Positions 45,130 through 57,423 are shown, counted from the stretch's first letter. The stretch is 64,000 nucleotides of DNA from Durusdinium trenchii (GCA_963970005.1 CAXAMN010021618.1:590982-654981); one strand, 5' to 3'. Notes: a model not told the origin generated them from the sequence alone. Made by a program: numbers and translations.

Positions 45130-45611
45130 ATGTTGAAGGTGAGAGAGAAGCAGACATCGGATCAGCCTCCAACTCTTCGATATCTGCCCGGAGCTTGGCA
45201 GCCTCCAACTGTAGCCTTGCGAGCGTTTCAACCGGCTGCAGAGCCGGTCGACGGTCTTGGTGAATCGGGGGTGCAAGACGTGAGACCAAGCAGGCCTTAA
45301 ACAGTCCAAGCAAACCGACCTGAGTGACCTGAGAGTGGCATTCTCTTTGGGATTTCTCAAAAGCACCTCTTTCCAAACTGCAGATATCAAAAAAATCAAA
45401 GCTGCCTCTGCAGCATGCAGCATACCCAAATCCCTCATGGGGTTACTTGCACTTTCTATATATATATATATATAAGGACGATGTCTCAATTCCAACTGAG
45501 CCTTCGGATTCTGAAATTCTAGTCGGCAATTCTTGTAAATAGCCTTGCCAACCCCAGCCTCTCTGCCAATTGTGCAGCATCCTCCTCTGTTGCAACTGCC
45601 TCCGTTCGCTC
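45130..45611 (-). CDS. Coiled-coil protein exons, product not recognised
   Basis: Exons: 45611-45544 (acceptor tcccacag, GC donor at GCAAG|GCTATT; EAVATEEDAAQLAERLGLA), 45377-45329 (acceptor atctgcag, donor CTCAG|GTCACT; WKEVLLRNPKENATL), and ~45256-45130 (acceptor tcaccaag; RRPALQPVETLARLQLEAAK followed by LRADIEELE). The last is a strong heptad-type helix. An (AT)n run at 45456-45474 lies in the intron between the first two. No known domain seen. Order and strand fit one gene; complete phasing was not achieved. Confidence 0.45.
45456..45474. repeat. (AT)n microsatellite
   Basis: A TA run inside a presumed intron. Confidence 0.9.
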
Positions 45612-46609
45612 CTGTGGGAAGTTGCTTTTGCAATTCTAACTCTGAACTCTTGAAGCTCCAAACCAAGAGGTAGCTCATCTCAGTTCCTTTAGCCAAGAAG
45701 GTGCTGAGAACATTCCGTCCTTTAGCAAAGGACCCTGCCGGCGCAACACCTACCAGAGAAGCTGGAACACAGTGTGGTCAGATTAGACAGATCCAAACAA
45801 CCCAAAATTCAGCATCAACATTTATGGGGGTTGATGCTGTTGTACTGTGCACAATTGGCCAGCCTTGGCTTGGCGTGATCGACGGCCAATCACCTGACAT
45901 GTTCCCATCTTGATTACATGTGGGTGGACACCTTGACACAGCCAGCCTGCCACAGCTAAGATCCGGTGATTCTAGTGAACACAAGCGAATCACAGCAACA
46001 CGCTCAATCAGATAGGCAGGAGGACGGGCAAACGAAAAAACTGGACACTCGCAACGTATACACAATTGGCCTGCACAATCTTTGCAGTGGTAAGAAAGTT
46101 GTCATGGTTCTCCAAAGAATACAACATGCCAGCACGGACACAAAACACATTGTAAAGATCCTGTTTGCTAAGCAAATGTCCTTTTGTGAACATGTTGTTG
46201 TTGGGGACGACTAAGCTTGAGTTTGTATGTTCTTGGCTGGGTGGGTTCTCAATACGTAAAGCAATGACTTTTCATGTCGGGCTTTTAATTCCACTGACTC
46301 CTTTCAGTTCGCACGACTTTTATTTTCACCCACCTCTCTAGCACACTGAAAGAAGAGTTTCAGACGTTGGTTTTGCCAAATCCTAAAGAATCCACCTTGT
46401 GGATCCTTATGGTGTCCTATTTCCGTCCCACCACACCTTGCGCAAAACACGGCATCCAAGCATTGCCGATGCAGCACTGGCACCGAGAAGCATCCCATTG
46501 GCAGCACCGCTTGGTTGTGATGCGGCCTGCTCACGGAATCAAGGAAATCAAAGCGCAGATTCTACTGCAAACTGTGCAAACTCATGAAACTCATGAGAAC
46601 TCTAATAAT

Positions 46610-46682
46610 ATAGCCACTAGTAACAAGTGCATCGCTTCTAGTAACAAGTGCCTTACTAGTAGTAACAAGAAGCTACTAGTAA
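46610..46682. repeat. CTAG-rich dispersed repeat
   Basis: Four varied copies of CACTAGTAACAAG-type units, with spacers such as TGCATCGCTTCTAG. Confidence 0.85.
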
Positions 46683-46888
46683 TATTACCATCCATGTTTT
46701 ACGTGAATTTGAAAGCCTTCTGCGGCGGCTTGGCAGCACCAACTCTTGCCCGGTGAAGTGTCACATGATCAGCGGGCGCATGGCTCAATGGTGCCTGCAA
46801 AGTGTTTTTTGCAAAGCTTCAATAATGCATCTGTCACACCAATGACCCTGTGCAAATGTTTCAAGCACAAAACAAACCATTGCACCAC

Positions 46889-46950
46889 CTGCACGAATGC
46901 GGGGCTGGAGGAAAAGCTTTGCTGAATCACCCGCAGCGCAAGCAGTGAGT
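46889..46950 (-). CDS. Isolated exon-like block
   Basis: 62 bases, acceptor ccttcccag, donor GTGCAG|GTGGTG. Encodes SLLALRVIQQSFSSSPAFVQ. Same strand as hemA and downstream of its N-terminal exons, but I cannot match it to the reductase. Confidence 0.35.
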
Positions 46951-47069
46951 CTGGGAAGGAACGGATGCAGAAAGCAGTTGCATCACAAATGTCCGAAATA
47001 TACACAGTGCATCGAAACAACTTTGGAAGTTGTCTGAAATCGAAGCCTAGTGAAACATCTTGCTTGAAG

Positions 47070-47404
47070 TGCTAGGCCACCCGCCCAGGCCAGACATGGT
47101 AAATGCCTAGCACAGGCTCCCGACAGGTTCTTTCCTCTATAGATCCTCTGCTCCAACTATTTAAGTGAGTCTTCAAGAGTCCAGCATAGTGAAATGATGC
47201 GCCGACCCCCATTGAGTCAACAGTGAACGGAACAGGGACGGTGTGATTCCTGACAATGACACCGGCAACCCGTAGGCCATGGCCGGTGGATATAAAGAAA
47301 TTGACATCTTGGTGGGCTCCATGGCTGGGTGAAGAAGAACGTCTTCGGAAAATGTACTCTTTGAGCAATCGTGGGTCCAGGGAAATGTAATCAAGAAAAG
47401 CGTT
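47070..47404 (-). CDS. Exon-like frame, possibly part of the reductase N-terminal region
   Basis: Opens after ttcggag at 47404 and reads AFLDYISLDPRLLKEYIF, then RRRSSSPSHGAHQDV, staying open to a stop near 47070. The first part resembles the stretch between the STCNR motif and the GLDS...GE motif of glutamyl-tRNA reductase, where an AL..[WY][LI]S.....L..[YH][LI]F pattern is usual. The remainder does not match and would be intron. Assignment is weak. Confidence 0.35.
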
Positions 47405-48080
47405 CTCCGAAGATGTTTGTGTTGATGTGTGCTAATTACCTTTCGTAGGCATGAACGATCATGGCCAAACATACCACAAAAAGCACTATCGGGCATCGCC
47501 TAGTTCCGCGAAGTTTGTATTATTGTTTTTTGTTTGTTATTTGCTCTTTTCTTTACTTCAGACTACCTGTCCTTCTTCTTTTCCTTCCTTAGTAAAGCTT
47601 TCTGGTTTGTAAGACGGTTTCGAGTCCAAGGTGTGAGCCATTCTACAAGCTAACTTCCAATTTTGTCAACTGCCCTTTCTTGTTACGAGTACCCACCAAT
47701 GCCTAACACATTGTATGATGCAAAGCAATTAGCAGCACAATAATTAGCACGTAGTGTCGCACTGCGAAGAACTCCAGTCCCATACCACAAAAACACAATC
47801 ACCGGGGCGATCCTCTGGAATGCGATTGTCCCGCGCAGAAGAAGTCTCTGTGTGCTGAAACAGCTGCGAGAAAGAATTGCAAGTGCCAAAAGATATCAAA
47901 ACCGGGGATGATGCTGCAAGCAACACTGCTACAGGCATTCGATCTTCCACAAGAACACTGACAAACCTTCGGTGAATTCCGAAACTTCGAGCCCTCATGG
48001 CCAAAACACCATGTCAATGGCTTTTGAGTGTGGCCATTGCCAGAGTCAGCATAGCCAGACAAACTGAGCGGGGCCCCGAC

Positions 48081-48791
48081 TTCTGCTCCGGAGAAGCAAA
48101 GTAAAGCTCGAACCGATTGCAGGTTGAAAGCACTGCCGCCTAGTGACCATAGGAATCTCACTGCGAAGCAATAAAAACCCGTGACAGGCAAAGACATCAA
48201 ATGCATGAATGACAAGGTGCTCAAGCCACACGATGTGTGTGCAAAAAGGATTGTTTGTCTGACAAACCGCTTCTGCTTCAGGGACTCAAGCCCTACTCAA
48301 TTCTAGATGCTACAAGCTGAAGATGGAGGTGTAAAGCATGTTGCACTTTGTTATGAGGGGCTCGCATCTCGTGCCGTTCAGTTCGTTCAACAAGGTGTTG
48401 ATCGACTCTCTGTGACTCTCGGGGATCAAAATCCAATTCGGCAACAATGACCGTGTGCTGCATGAATCGCTGAAACCCCGAAGGAAGTGAGCAAGCCTAC
48501 TCATCTTCTATTTTTGGAGACCTCAATCAATGATGCACTCTTGAGCGCTTAAATCACATCTCCTTGGGTGTGCCTTAACAAGGCTGCTTGTGAGAGGTGT
48601 GACAGGGCGGTGGACTCACGCAGCAGCATTGGCCACCAAAAACAAAAAGAGCGATTGGGATCAGCACGAAGTCGCACGAATCCAACTGTCCAGCGTTGGA
48701 CAGTATGCAATGACTCATGATTTTGATGGTGGGCATAATGCTCATGATGCTACTGTAAAGAAGTAGCATTATCAAAACTATGACAATTACA

Positions 48792-48822
<31 letters not shown>

Positions 48823-49297
48823 ACAACAATTTTTAACACGCCAAACTAACCGGCAAATCCTTTGCTTCTTTCATCCAAAGGGAACGCTAATCTGTTAAAC
48901 AAACACCTGAAGCACACATCGATATCACACTTGCCAGACCAACCTCAGGGACCAGAAAGCCACTGGAAGTCTGGCCAAACTTTACCAAGTCCTTTCAATG
49001 TTGTCACTGGTGACGCTGTCAGAAAGCTGGTGCGTTCGTCTCACAGAAAATATCCTTTGTGATTTTGGATCCAATCAAGTCCTGCGCGTACTCATTCCAC
49101 TTTGCTTCAGCCACTGCTAGTTTCTGTCGAACCTGGTGCCAAACGCACAGAACAAAAACAAACACAATATCACAGCTACTTCTTGCTTGCAAGGTGTATC
49201 TTGTAACTCAAATTTGATTACAAGGTTCTTCAAACAGCTTACCAAAGCACTCTGCCTCCACGGGCGCACTGTGGTGGCTGAGGCCAATCACATGCAC
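48081..49297 (-). CDS. hemA: Glutamyl-tRNA reductase, N-terminal catalytic exons
   Basis: Three exons of the substrate-binding/catalytic domain. 49297-49256 encodes VHVIGLSHHSAPVE; it ends GAG|GCAGAG (GC donor) and joins in phase to 49133-~49072 (acceptor gcaccag; VRQKLAVAEAKWNEYAQ). 48139-48081 (acceptor tcactag) encodes AAVLSTCNRFELYFASPEQ, whose cysteine in STCNR is the catalytic nucleophile that takes the glutamyl group from tRNA. A short piece SGFLVPE near 48935 may lie between the last two. The exons stop before the domain part found at 24-28.5 kb and do not overlap it, so together they could form one protein. The transit peptide and start are not identified; a 10-N gap lies upstream at 49680. 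Confidence 0.85.
48793..48821. repeat. (TCA)n trinucleotide repeat
   Basis: About nine TCA units in a presumed intron of the reductase gene. Confidence 0.9.
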
Positions 49298-49679
49298 CTG
49301 CCAGAAGCTGCAAAAGTAACCAGAAGCTGTGAAGCAACCAGTCTGACCAATTTTCTGAGATGACGGGAGACGAAACTATATAGTGCATCGTGATATGAGG
49401 CCCGTTGATATGTGGTTCTGAATGGATGAAAGAAAGCAATGGCCACGTGTCTGTCCAGCTGTTCAGAAAAACCTTGTTGAGCACATATGTTGTGCAAGCT
49501 CAGCACCTGGGATATATTTTAATCTGTCTTGAATATGCCTCCATCATGGTCTCAACGCTGTCTTTGCGCGCTGCACCTCAGGGCAATCCTTTGACCTATA
49601 CATATATGTATATATACACTGTGTATATGTATTGTGAAATGTGCAGATGCCGCATCCGCTGGTCCTTTGAATGTTCACC

Positions 49680-49689
49680 NNNNNNNNNN
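49680..49689. other. Assembly gap (10 N)
   Basis: Ten unknown bases flanked by TA-rich sequence on both sides. A short join of this kind may hide a collapsed simple repeat. Confidence 0.98.
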
Positions 49690-51176
49690 TAGGTTGTTGG
49701 AGGTTTAGGGAAGGTTCCCTTTTGGTCAGAATCACAATGTATATATATACACATATATTCAGCTGATTTCCCAAAAAAAGCTCACAGCTATAGTGCAAAG
49801 TTCTTCCACTGTGCAGGAACGTGCAAGTGTCACTCAAGTGATACAAAGCAGTCTAGGCATGCAGAAGTGGTGCACACTGATTTGCAAACTGCTGCTTCAT
49901 TGCACAGGTTGAATGGTTGAGCACAGGACGCTTTTGCTTCTCCACCTTCGTCTTAGCCTCGATCTTGCAATGAAAATGTGTGGGGTCTTTCCAGCTGCTT
50001 GACTATTTCTTGCTGGGCTGCTTCTCCCGCAACTAAAAAAAGTAAGCTTCTTTGAAGGACCATCGCTTTCCAATAGCAACTCCTACCCACTGGCAAAAAG
50101 AGACCTGAGAACATCCATGCTCTGAAAGGCTCTGGCCTTCACGAGCTCCATGCTTTCCAATTGATTCCTGTGCGTCTCGCGTCTCTCGACCGCAAAAAAA
50201 GACAATGTCTGGCTCGTTGGCTGATTGGTGGATGTCACCATTGACTCGACCAAGCTGTTTGCTGTCGACTTTGTACTATAACACATGGGTCTAAAGTCTA
50301 GTTTCGGTGCTAAAGCATGAACAAAACTTCAGCAAAAATGATCCCTCCATCAAATTCCCTTCGCTGCCAATGTCAAGTGGTACCTGATCTCGTCACTGCT
50401 CAAGGCTGAGTCACGGAGACCTGCACCACATACATAGCACGAATGGCATGTGTTTTCCTTGTATCGACACGGCAGCATCACGCACAAGAAACATCACATG
50501 GTCTCAGCTTGCAGAATTTGAGCTTGAAAAGCATCACAGCAAGTGTAAGGAGTTCAAGCAGCAAAGGCTTTGAAACAAACAGATGGAGGAGTGCAAGTCG
50601 AGCCTTGAATGGCATCAATAAGTGCCGAGAGCAACTCGTCTACCTCCAAGAAATAATCTGAAAATGTTGTCGACTAACTGGCAAGGAGTACTCACACACC
50701 AATGCTTTCAATCTTCATTCCATTCCATCTTCAATGTAGGTCAGCTCTGCTTGAAAGTGGTATAAGAGTGGAGTTCATGAAATGCTCCTCAGTGCACACT
50801 ACGCCTCACTGATGACGTTACCTAACTCGGATTTGCGAAGGGACCTGGGCACCAAGCATGTGCATGCATCTTGCAATAAGAATCTTCATGCTGAGTTGTT
50901 GGTCATGACTTGTGACATCTAAGCCAGAAATGCGCAAAAGCAGAATCATCTGCAGCATTAGTGCTCCAACCAACAAGGCACAGTCGTCACGCTGAGGCCC
51001 TGGTCAAAATTAAATTGGCGCTGCACTTGCTGTCCGAAAACGACTTTTGCATCAGGATACTGTTCATGCAATGTAGCACCATAAGCATCAGAGAAAGGCT
51101 AGGAATGCAACCCAGCAGTTTGGACCAAGGGTAACTCAGAAGTTCTTATTTCTAAATTTCCAAAAGGGGCTTCTAC
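49690..51176. other. No supported gene
   Basis: TA-rich at the left edge. Minus-strand frames at 49897-50286 are open but lack convincing borders. The hemA first exon could lie here but was not found. Confidence 0.45.
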
Positions 51177-53737
51177 CTCATACCAATGTTCCTGTTCAGT
51201 AAAAAGTTCCTTTGCATGTTCGTACAAAGTCAAAGGGTGAACCCAAAACAAAAGGGCCATTGCAAGGAGTACTGTAAAACCAACCATCCAGCCTTTTCAT
51301 GAGTTTGTTGCACTTCCATTTGGTGTAGGGCCCTGACCCTTCGCAATTCTGCAAGTAGATTGTTTGATTGATGTATCCCGATACTGTGTTATAAGTAATG
51401 TTGTTTTGAGATTTGAGGTAGTATTAAACTTTGTTTGGAGCTGCGTGTTTCTTTTGGCTTGCTTACGCTCGGCTCTCTAAAGGAAATTCTTACGGAGCAG
51501 TGGAATGGCTTCGTGGCACCTTCTTCACCTAATTTCTGGCCTTATATAAGTCCTATGGACAAACCCTTCCAACCGAAGCAACAAGGATATCATCAGCGTT
51601 GCACGTAACCAAACTAACTCCGCTTCTTTTGACTTCTGCATGGTCTGGCAACCTCGTGAATGTTGCAAAATGTGTTCGGAGAAGTGAATCTAGTGGAGCG
51701 AAATTTCATCTCTCCCATATTTAATGGAGCTGACTAAAGAAACGCTGAGTCAAGAAACGTGTCTGCAACTTGTGGCAACTCCCACCAAATGGGCATTGGA
51801 GAGAACTTCTGAATCCACCAAGTTTGGCGAAGGTTGGCCTGGTTGTTTTATCGCTCGTCAATCTCTTCAAGGCTGAGTTCAAGTTATCCAAGACTGAACA
51901 GTGTCATTTTGTGCTCTCTCGGTCTCTAGGACCCTAGGCATCCTGCAATCGGTTGAGGAGCACAAATTTTCTGGCTTCCCAGAAGTGCTTTGTAGTGTGT
52001 CTTGTTGTTTGTTAAAACATACAACAATGGATCTCTTTGTGCAACTGCCACTCCTCTTGTCCTTGCCTTGGGATGTCTAGTCTTGGTGGAGCATCTCTGC
52101 ATGTTCATTCTTGTAGTTTTCTTTCACAGCTGCCAGGTGGTGTCTGTCCAAATCATTGGTCCTGATCGGTTCTGTTACAATCCATTTGCTGAAAACCAAG
52201 AACCAGGTGCAATCGGAGTTGTGGTCCAAATGATTGGCTTGGAGTGCTTGTGTTTCGGATTTTGGTCCCCCCTGTTACTGTACTTCTTGCCATTCATGGG
52301 CATTTTTCCATGTTTGACAGCATCATGGGGAGCGACATCGCTGTTTGACGTTTCCTGGTAGAGAACTGCCCAGCCGCTGCGAGAACAGGGTGCTCGTTAC
52401 CAGCAAAATTAAGGAGGAACCTGGGTTTTTTTCTTTGGTGAGTTCATTCACGAAGGATCTCTTCAAAGATGAGGTATATGTGCACAAGGCTGTGTGTTCA
52501 TTGCAAATTGAACTTTTGACTCAGTGAATGCCCCCGGAATACCCATTGAACACCCTCAAATACCTCCGGCTGACTGAACTGGCCGAAGAGTCTGGGTGTT
52601 CCAAGCTTCATCGTTTCGATGACCTGACGAAGCTCCCCTGAACGCAGCAGCTCTGCCTGCAAGACAGCCAAAAACATCTAGGTACCTAGGTACACCAAAG
52701 CCGAGCTCGAAAAAATAGAAACTACAATACCAGTACATTCTGTTGTTCCGTCATCCGCCTTTCTTCAATCACTTCAGTTGCAAAGGGATTTCAATCAGGT
52801 GCCTGATTCTGCAGAGCGCTGATCTTGGGGACCATCTCCGCCACAGCCTCCGCTTGGTCGAGATTCTCGTCTTCTCTGACCTCAGAGGTTTTTGGACAAG
52901 AGGTGGACCAATGAATGGGCGTATGGAAAAAAGAAAAATTGCCCAAAGAAAGGGAGAAAGAGAAAAAGACGAGTGAAAAGAACAAACAGGGATACTATAC
53001 TATCATTGTTGTATGAACAGACCGACTTCATAAATAAACATGAAAGAAACAGACCCTCTGCCAAATTCCTGAGCTATGAAAGGAAGAATTTGCACAGGTC
53101 CGAATCCGTCACTTATCAACCCGTTGTCCCTTGGTGTCCATTCCCCCTTTAGCTTTCAACTTGGCCACTCAAAAATTACATGCCTTAAGACTTGAATTCG
53201 CATAGATTGCCGCCAAGGGGCAGCCAAGGCTCCACCAAGTTCTCCCTTAGCAAGCAGCTGTGAAGCAGCTTCTCGAAGCACATCATCAACATCATCTTTG
53301 CTGAGCAAAAACAGCACACTCGTCAACTTTAAGAGGCCACACCGATCGCCGAGAAATTCGAGAAGACCTGCGGCCTCCGCAAAAGCCAAACAAAGGTGAA
53401 TCTTGCCAATGGGGCATTCGTAAACCTGGAGAAACACACAATGATCTTGCAGATTTGCAACAGCACTTTTCCACTCTGCCTGCCTCACCTCATTGTGATC
53501 TGTAGAAAAAACACATGTGTAGCGTGTTTATCTTTGCACATCTAAGCGAGAAGCCTGTGGAGGCCAAGCCAGCAAACACACCAAGAGCGCATGAGGACAA
53601 TGCAATCCTTCCACAAGAGAAACTTGTACCACTGTACCATCCATCCAGTCCCATCGTGCCCTAGCAGTTCTTCTGCGAACAACTGTGTTTCTCTGTTGCA
53701 CAGTCATGATCATCCCCAGCTTTAGAAACCAGCCATC
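51177..53737 (-). CDS. Multi-exon helical protein, product not recognised
   Basis: Phase-consistent exons: 53737-53548 (acceptor ctttgcag, GC donor; TVQQRNTVVRRRTARARWDW and VVQVSLVEGLHCPHALLVCL), 53499-53180 (acceptor ttctacag, donor CAT|GTAATT; AEWKSAVANLQDH, LAFAEAAGLLEFLGDRCGLL and KDDVDDVLREAASQLL), 52880-52803 (DENLDQAEAVAEMVPKISAL, GC donor CAG|GCACC), 52656-52564 (acceptor cttgcag, donor GAG|GTATTT; LLRSGELRQVIETMKLGTPR). A further exon, 51271-51177, is hydrophobic then charged (LLAMALLFWVHPLTLYEHAK) but is out of phase with the last, so one exon is missing between. The long exon suggests stacked helices of the HEAT/ARM kind. No family recognised. Confidence 0.55.
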
Positions 53738-54521
53738 CTGCAAAGCATTCAACTATCCTAGTTCCGCTGCTTTCATTAACACACCGCCAAGCCTAAACTA
53801 TATAATCCCGCTGCAGCTTCACCTGGAATTCACCTTTTTTCCCGGGTGGTAGCTAAGGCGTGGTTAGTGGCCCTTGGTTTTTTTAAATTTTCAAATACAT
53901 GTTTTGTGGAAAACTGTTCCAAGCCCTGTTGTTTTAACTATTTCATGTTGAGATTGCTTTAGCAGAGTACATTTTCGCTCTCTCCAGTCACTCTGTGGTT
54001 TCAAGTTTCGTCGTTTCCGTGTAGGGTGTTTTTCACTCCATGGCTTTGCGACACAGAGCTCCGACGGCCTTCCAGAGATCATTTTTCTGGTTGGCCCACC
54101 ACATTTAAGACATCACATAGCTCATCACCCGATCGTTGCAGGCATGAGTTTTCTTTTTACGAAGCGTCGATGGGATGTACTTCTTTAAAAGCTTCCATTG
54201 CCCATCGAGCATTTGAGTGCCACTGCCTTTGGTTTGGCCTTTTTGGGGCCGAGAAATTTTTTTTACAAACTGAATGGTCCTCGTGTGGACCACATTGGCA
54301 TGCGCAATACCCAATTTTTTGGGCCACATTGGACCAAGATTTGCGCGCCCCAAAACCTCACGCCAGACGCGCGCACACCCTCGAAAGCTACTAGAAATGA
54401 ATGCTAGCTGCTATTAGCCCCCCACCCACCCACCCCCCACCCCCACCAACGATCGTCGATCTTTTCTCTGGGTCACAAACAACGCCGTTGGCGAAAACAA
54501 GAGATAGACACGCAGAGACGC

Positions 54522-54543
54522 AGAGAGAGAGAGAGAGAGAGAG
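54522..54543. repeat. (GA)n microsatellite
   Basis: An AG dinucleotide run in gene-poor sequence. Confidence 0.9.
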
Positions 54544-54659
54544 CGATGGAAAGCCGATGGACAAAAACAAAGCATAATACAGAACCTTTGTATGGGTGGG
54601 AAGTTGCATGGCAGAGTGGAGGTTCAAACACAGTTACAACGAATAATATGTATGGATAG

Positions 54660-54755
54660 ATGCGTGTATGTTCCGATGTGTTACGTTAAATTATGTTACG
54701 TTGCGCTACGTTAGGCTACGTCATGTCATGTTAGGCTAGATTATGTTATGTTATG
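54660..54755. repeat. Degenerate ATGTTACGTTA-type repeat
   Basis: Irregular tandem copies of 8-11-base units such as ATGTTACGTTA, GCTACGTTAGG and ATGTCATGTTAGG. The TTAGG pieces recall telomere-like units but are too irregular and internal to be a telomere. Confidence 0.7.
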
Positions 54756-55504
54756 TATATGTGTGTAGTATAGTGTACATGCATCTAAAACAGGCATATA
54801 TTATCTATTTACACAGAAAATGAAGTTATACAGGTGTGTTTTTAATGCGTTTTTTGTGGCTTGTGGTAGTTCTGCATTATTGAAAATGTTGATTGTTTTG
54901 AAGAATGTGTCTAGCAAAATGTCGACTTGTATTCTGATGAGAGCCAGGAAGTTTTTTGGGGATTGCGTTTGTTGAGGCCATGAATGCACAAAAGAAACGA
55001 AAGAGGGAAGGAACGGATCGGGACACAGTTTCCGGTCCGTTATGCTCGTGGTTTGTACACAATTTGATCTTATTTAACCTATCCCACGAGCAATATTTTT
55101 TGGCGCCCCCCCCCTGGGAGAAGCCCAGGCCCAGGCCCAGTCGCTGGAGATTGAGGACTCATCAACATCCCCCCCCCTCCAAGGTCAACAAGGATTGAGA
55201 TTGGAGGTCTTGAAGACCAGATCCCCCTCATAGAGGTGATTACCTGATGATGTATGACGTGATGTCCTGGACTTGCTGATAGATGATGGCTGATAGACTT
55301 CTGTGTGGGAATCATGAGAGCTAGTATTTTTGCAAAAGCTTGATGAGAGATCTGACAGATCAGTGCCACGCCAATTGGATCATTGCATATCAGAACATGG
55401 AGAAGGAATGGGTGATTCAGGCTCTATGTGGCGAGGGTGGATACTGTATGGTCTCAATGGTGGAGTGTGGGAGTGTCTTGATTTGCTGGCTTATGGTATC
55501 CAAT

Positions 55505-55526
55505 GAGAGAGAGAGAGAGAGAGAGA
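55505..55526. repeat. (GA)n microsatellite
   Basis: A GA dinucleotide run. Confidence 0.9.
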
Positions 55527-57185
55527 TGGGCATATAGCTAGAGAGCATAGGAAAATGGAACTTCCGGGCGCATCAAACAGCTGGCATTGGGCTTGTGGCT
55601 GTATGTCCGCAATTTCATTTGGGACCAAAGGCGGCTGCGTAGATGCAACACCTGGGCGTGAGAGATTGGGATCCTGACTTTGAGCAAACTGTATTGCTAT
55701 ACAAGCCATTGAGCAAATGCCCTGGACAGCAACACAATATGGATAGACCGCAACCGTGGTGGAAACTCGTTCAAAACATGCCAAAAATCTAAAAAACCAC
55801 AAAAACGCGTAAAAGCCACACCCGCACAACTTCGAGCTGGCTTGAACTTATGTAAGGAATGGGGATGGGGATGTCACGCAGTACCAAGGTGCAGTAATAC
55901 TAGGAAAAGGTTCCTATTGTGAGAAACGCACTTTTTGGGAAGAAAATGCAGGGCTTGTAGCGCGCGCAAAGCCTGTCATCAAGCTCACAGTTCGTAGGAG
56001 CCTGTTCTTAATGCAAACTAATAGCGTCCACAATTCAACAAGTGCGCGCTTGTATACAGTGTTTGCGTGTGTTTCATGCAAAGTAGGTTGAAGGAAACAA
56101 TACCTCCAAGCACAGTCTTGAAGAGTGCTGCCATCCCTGAAAACTAAGGGCGAAGTGCCCACCACAATCACACTTGAACCATGAATATGGTTTTATGGTT
56201 TTGCGCCTGTTTTCACTGGGAGTTTAGACCGTTTTTACACCACTACATGCAATACGAGCAGCAAAAAGGGCAAACAAAGTTAATGTGGGACGAGCTCTCT
56301 ACCACCCCCGGATCAGTATAGGATCTTTGTAAACCCATCCTTTCAGGCATATATAAGCCTCACCGCAAATACGTATAGTTTTGTATCATTAAAGAAGAAA
56401 GTTTCAGAGCACAAAAGCGTCCCATCCCAATATGAATCCCTTGTTGCCACAAGTTTCCAGGAGACTATATATTCTAATCTATTCTATCTGTGGATCTATT
56501 CTAAAGAAATTTCATATTTCACAGGCGCTCGGAAATTACAAAAAATGTGTCCTCATACTACACTCAGTGTTCGTACTTTGTACGAGGACTTGCTGCTTCC
56601 AAGAAACATTTTGTGACCTGGCGGTTGCCTTCGAAGACTATCAACACGCTCACATTGTTTAAGAAATTTTATTCAACACCATTTCGTTGTTCTCATGAAT
56701 CAAAACCAAATATTCTGCATCTTGTTTGAGAAGGCGAAAGGCGTTTGCTTATAGGCACATTTCAATGTTTGCAAACAATTTGCTTTGTTGTTCCCATTAC
56801 GTTCTGGTACGCCCACAAGGTTGCTGCAGTTTCTAATTGGTTTGTATTTGTTTCAGTTAGTTGTCTGCTTCAGGTTGCTCAGAAGCAAGTGGATGCGCTA
56901 GTAGTAAGATACTTCCTAAAATTAACCCAGCTTTGCAACCCAACAGCAGGTAGCAACTTAACTTGAGGCCGAGGGTAGGTGACGAAAGCTAGCAGGGGTG
57001 CATCCGGACTGGTGGGACATCAAGCGGAGTGAGGCAAATGCTCATGAGGTAAAACGTTGTGAACATGTAAGACACACAAACAGCAATGGCACAGCCAACC
57101 TTAGAATTGAAGTCCCCGATAATTAAGGAAGCGTGGCTGGACTTTGCCACACTGTTCGATGCATCCGATGTGTTCACGAACCTGT

Positions 57186-57320
57186 GAGCTTGTTGAATCT
57201 GTTGCACCGTATCCCAAAACCTCCACGGAGGAGACAAAGCTGCTTGCATGATTTGTTTGGTTTCTTCTATCGATGTCGATGTCATGAACATGTGAGCTTG
57301 TTGAATCTGTTGCACCGTAT
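57186..57320. repeat. 28-bp direct repeat pair
   Basis: TGAGCTTGTTGAATCTGTTG followed by CACCGTAT occurs at 57186 and again at 57293, 107 bases apart, in the same orientation. Confidence 0.85.
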
Positions 57321-57404
57321 TGCGGAGGAGTTAAGCCAAAGTGGATGCCATAAGAGATGCCCGAGAGGTGTCCCAGAGGCGTCCGAGGGGGGAGTTGAAC
57401 CCAC

Positions 57405-57423
57405 GGGGGGGGGGGGCCCCCCC
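57405..57423. other. G12C7 homopolymer block
   Basis: Twelve G followed by seven C. Self-complementary, and prone to misreading or misassembly. Confidence 0.85.

Larger units (their letters stand above)
53738..57185. other. Gene-poor stretch
   Basis: No exon I can support. Holds C-rich runs (54417-54450, 55108-55185), two (GA)n repeats and a degenerate TTACGTTA-type repeat. The frame at 54026-54394 is open on the plus strand but has no motif. Confidence 0.5.

Noticed and set aside
46770-46800. tRNA-like string GCGCATGGCTCAATGG
   Set aside because: Resembles a D-arm start, but no matching anticodon arm, T-arm or acceptor stem follows.
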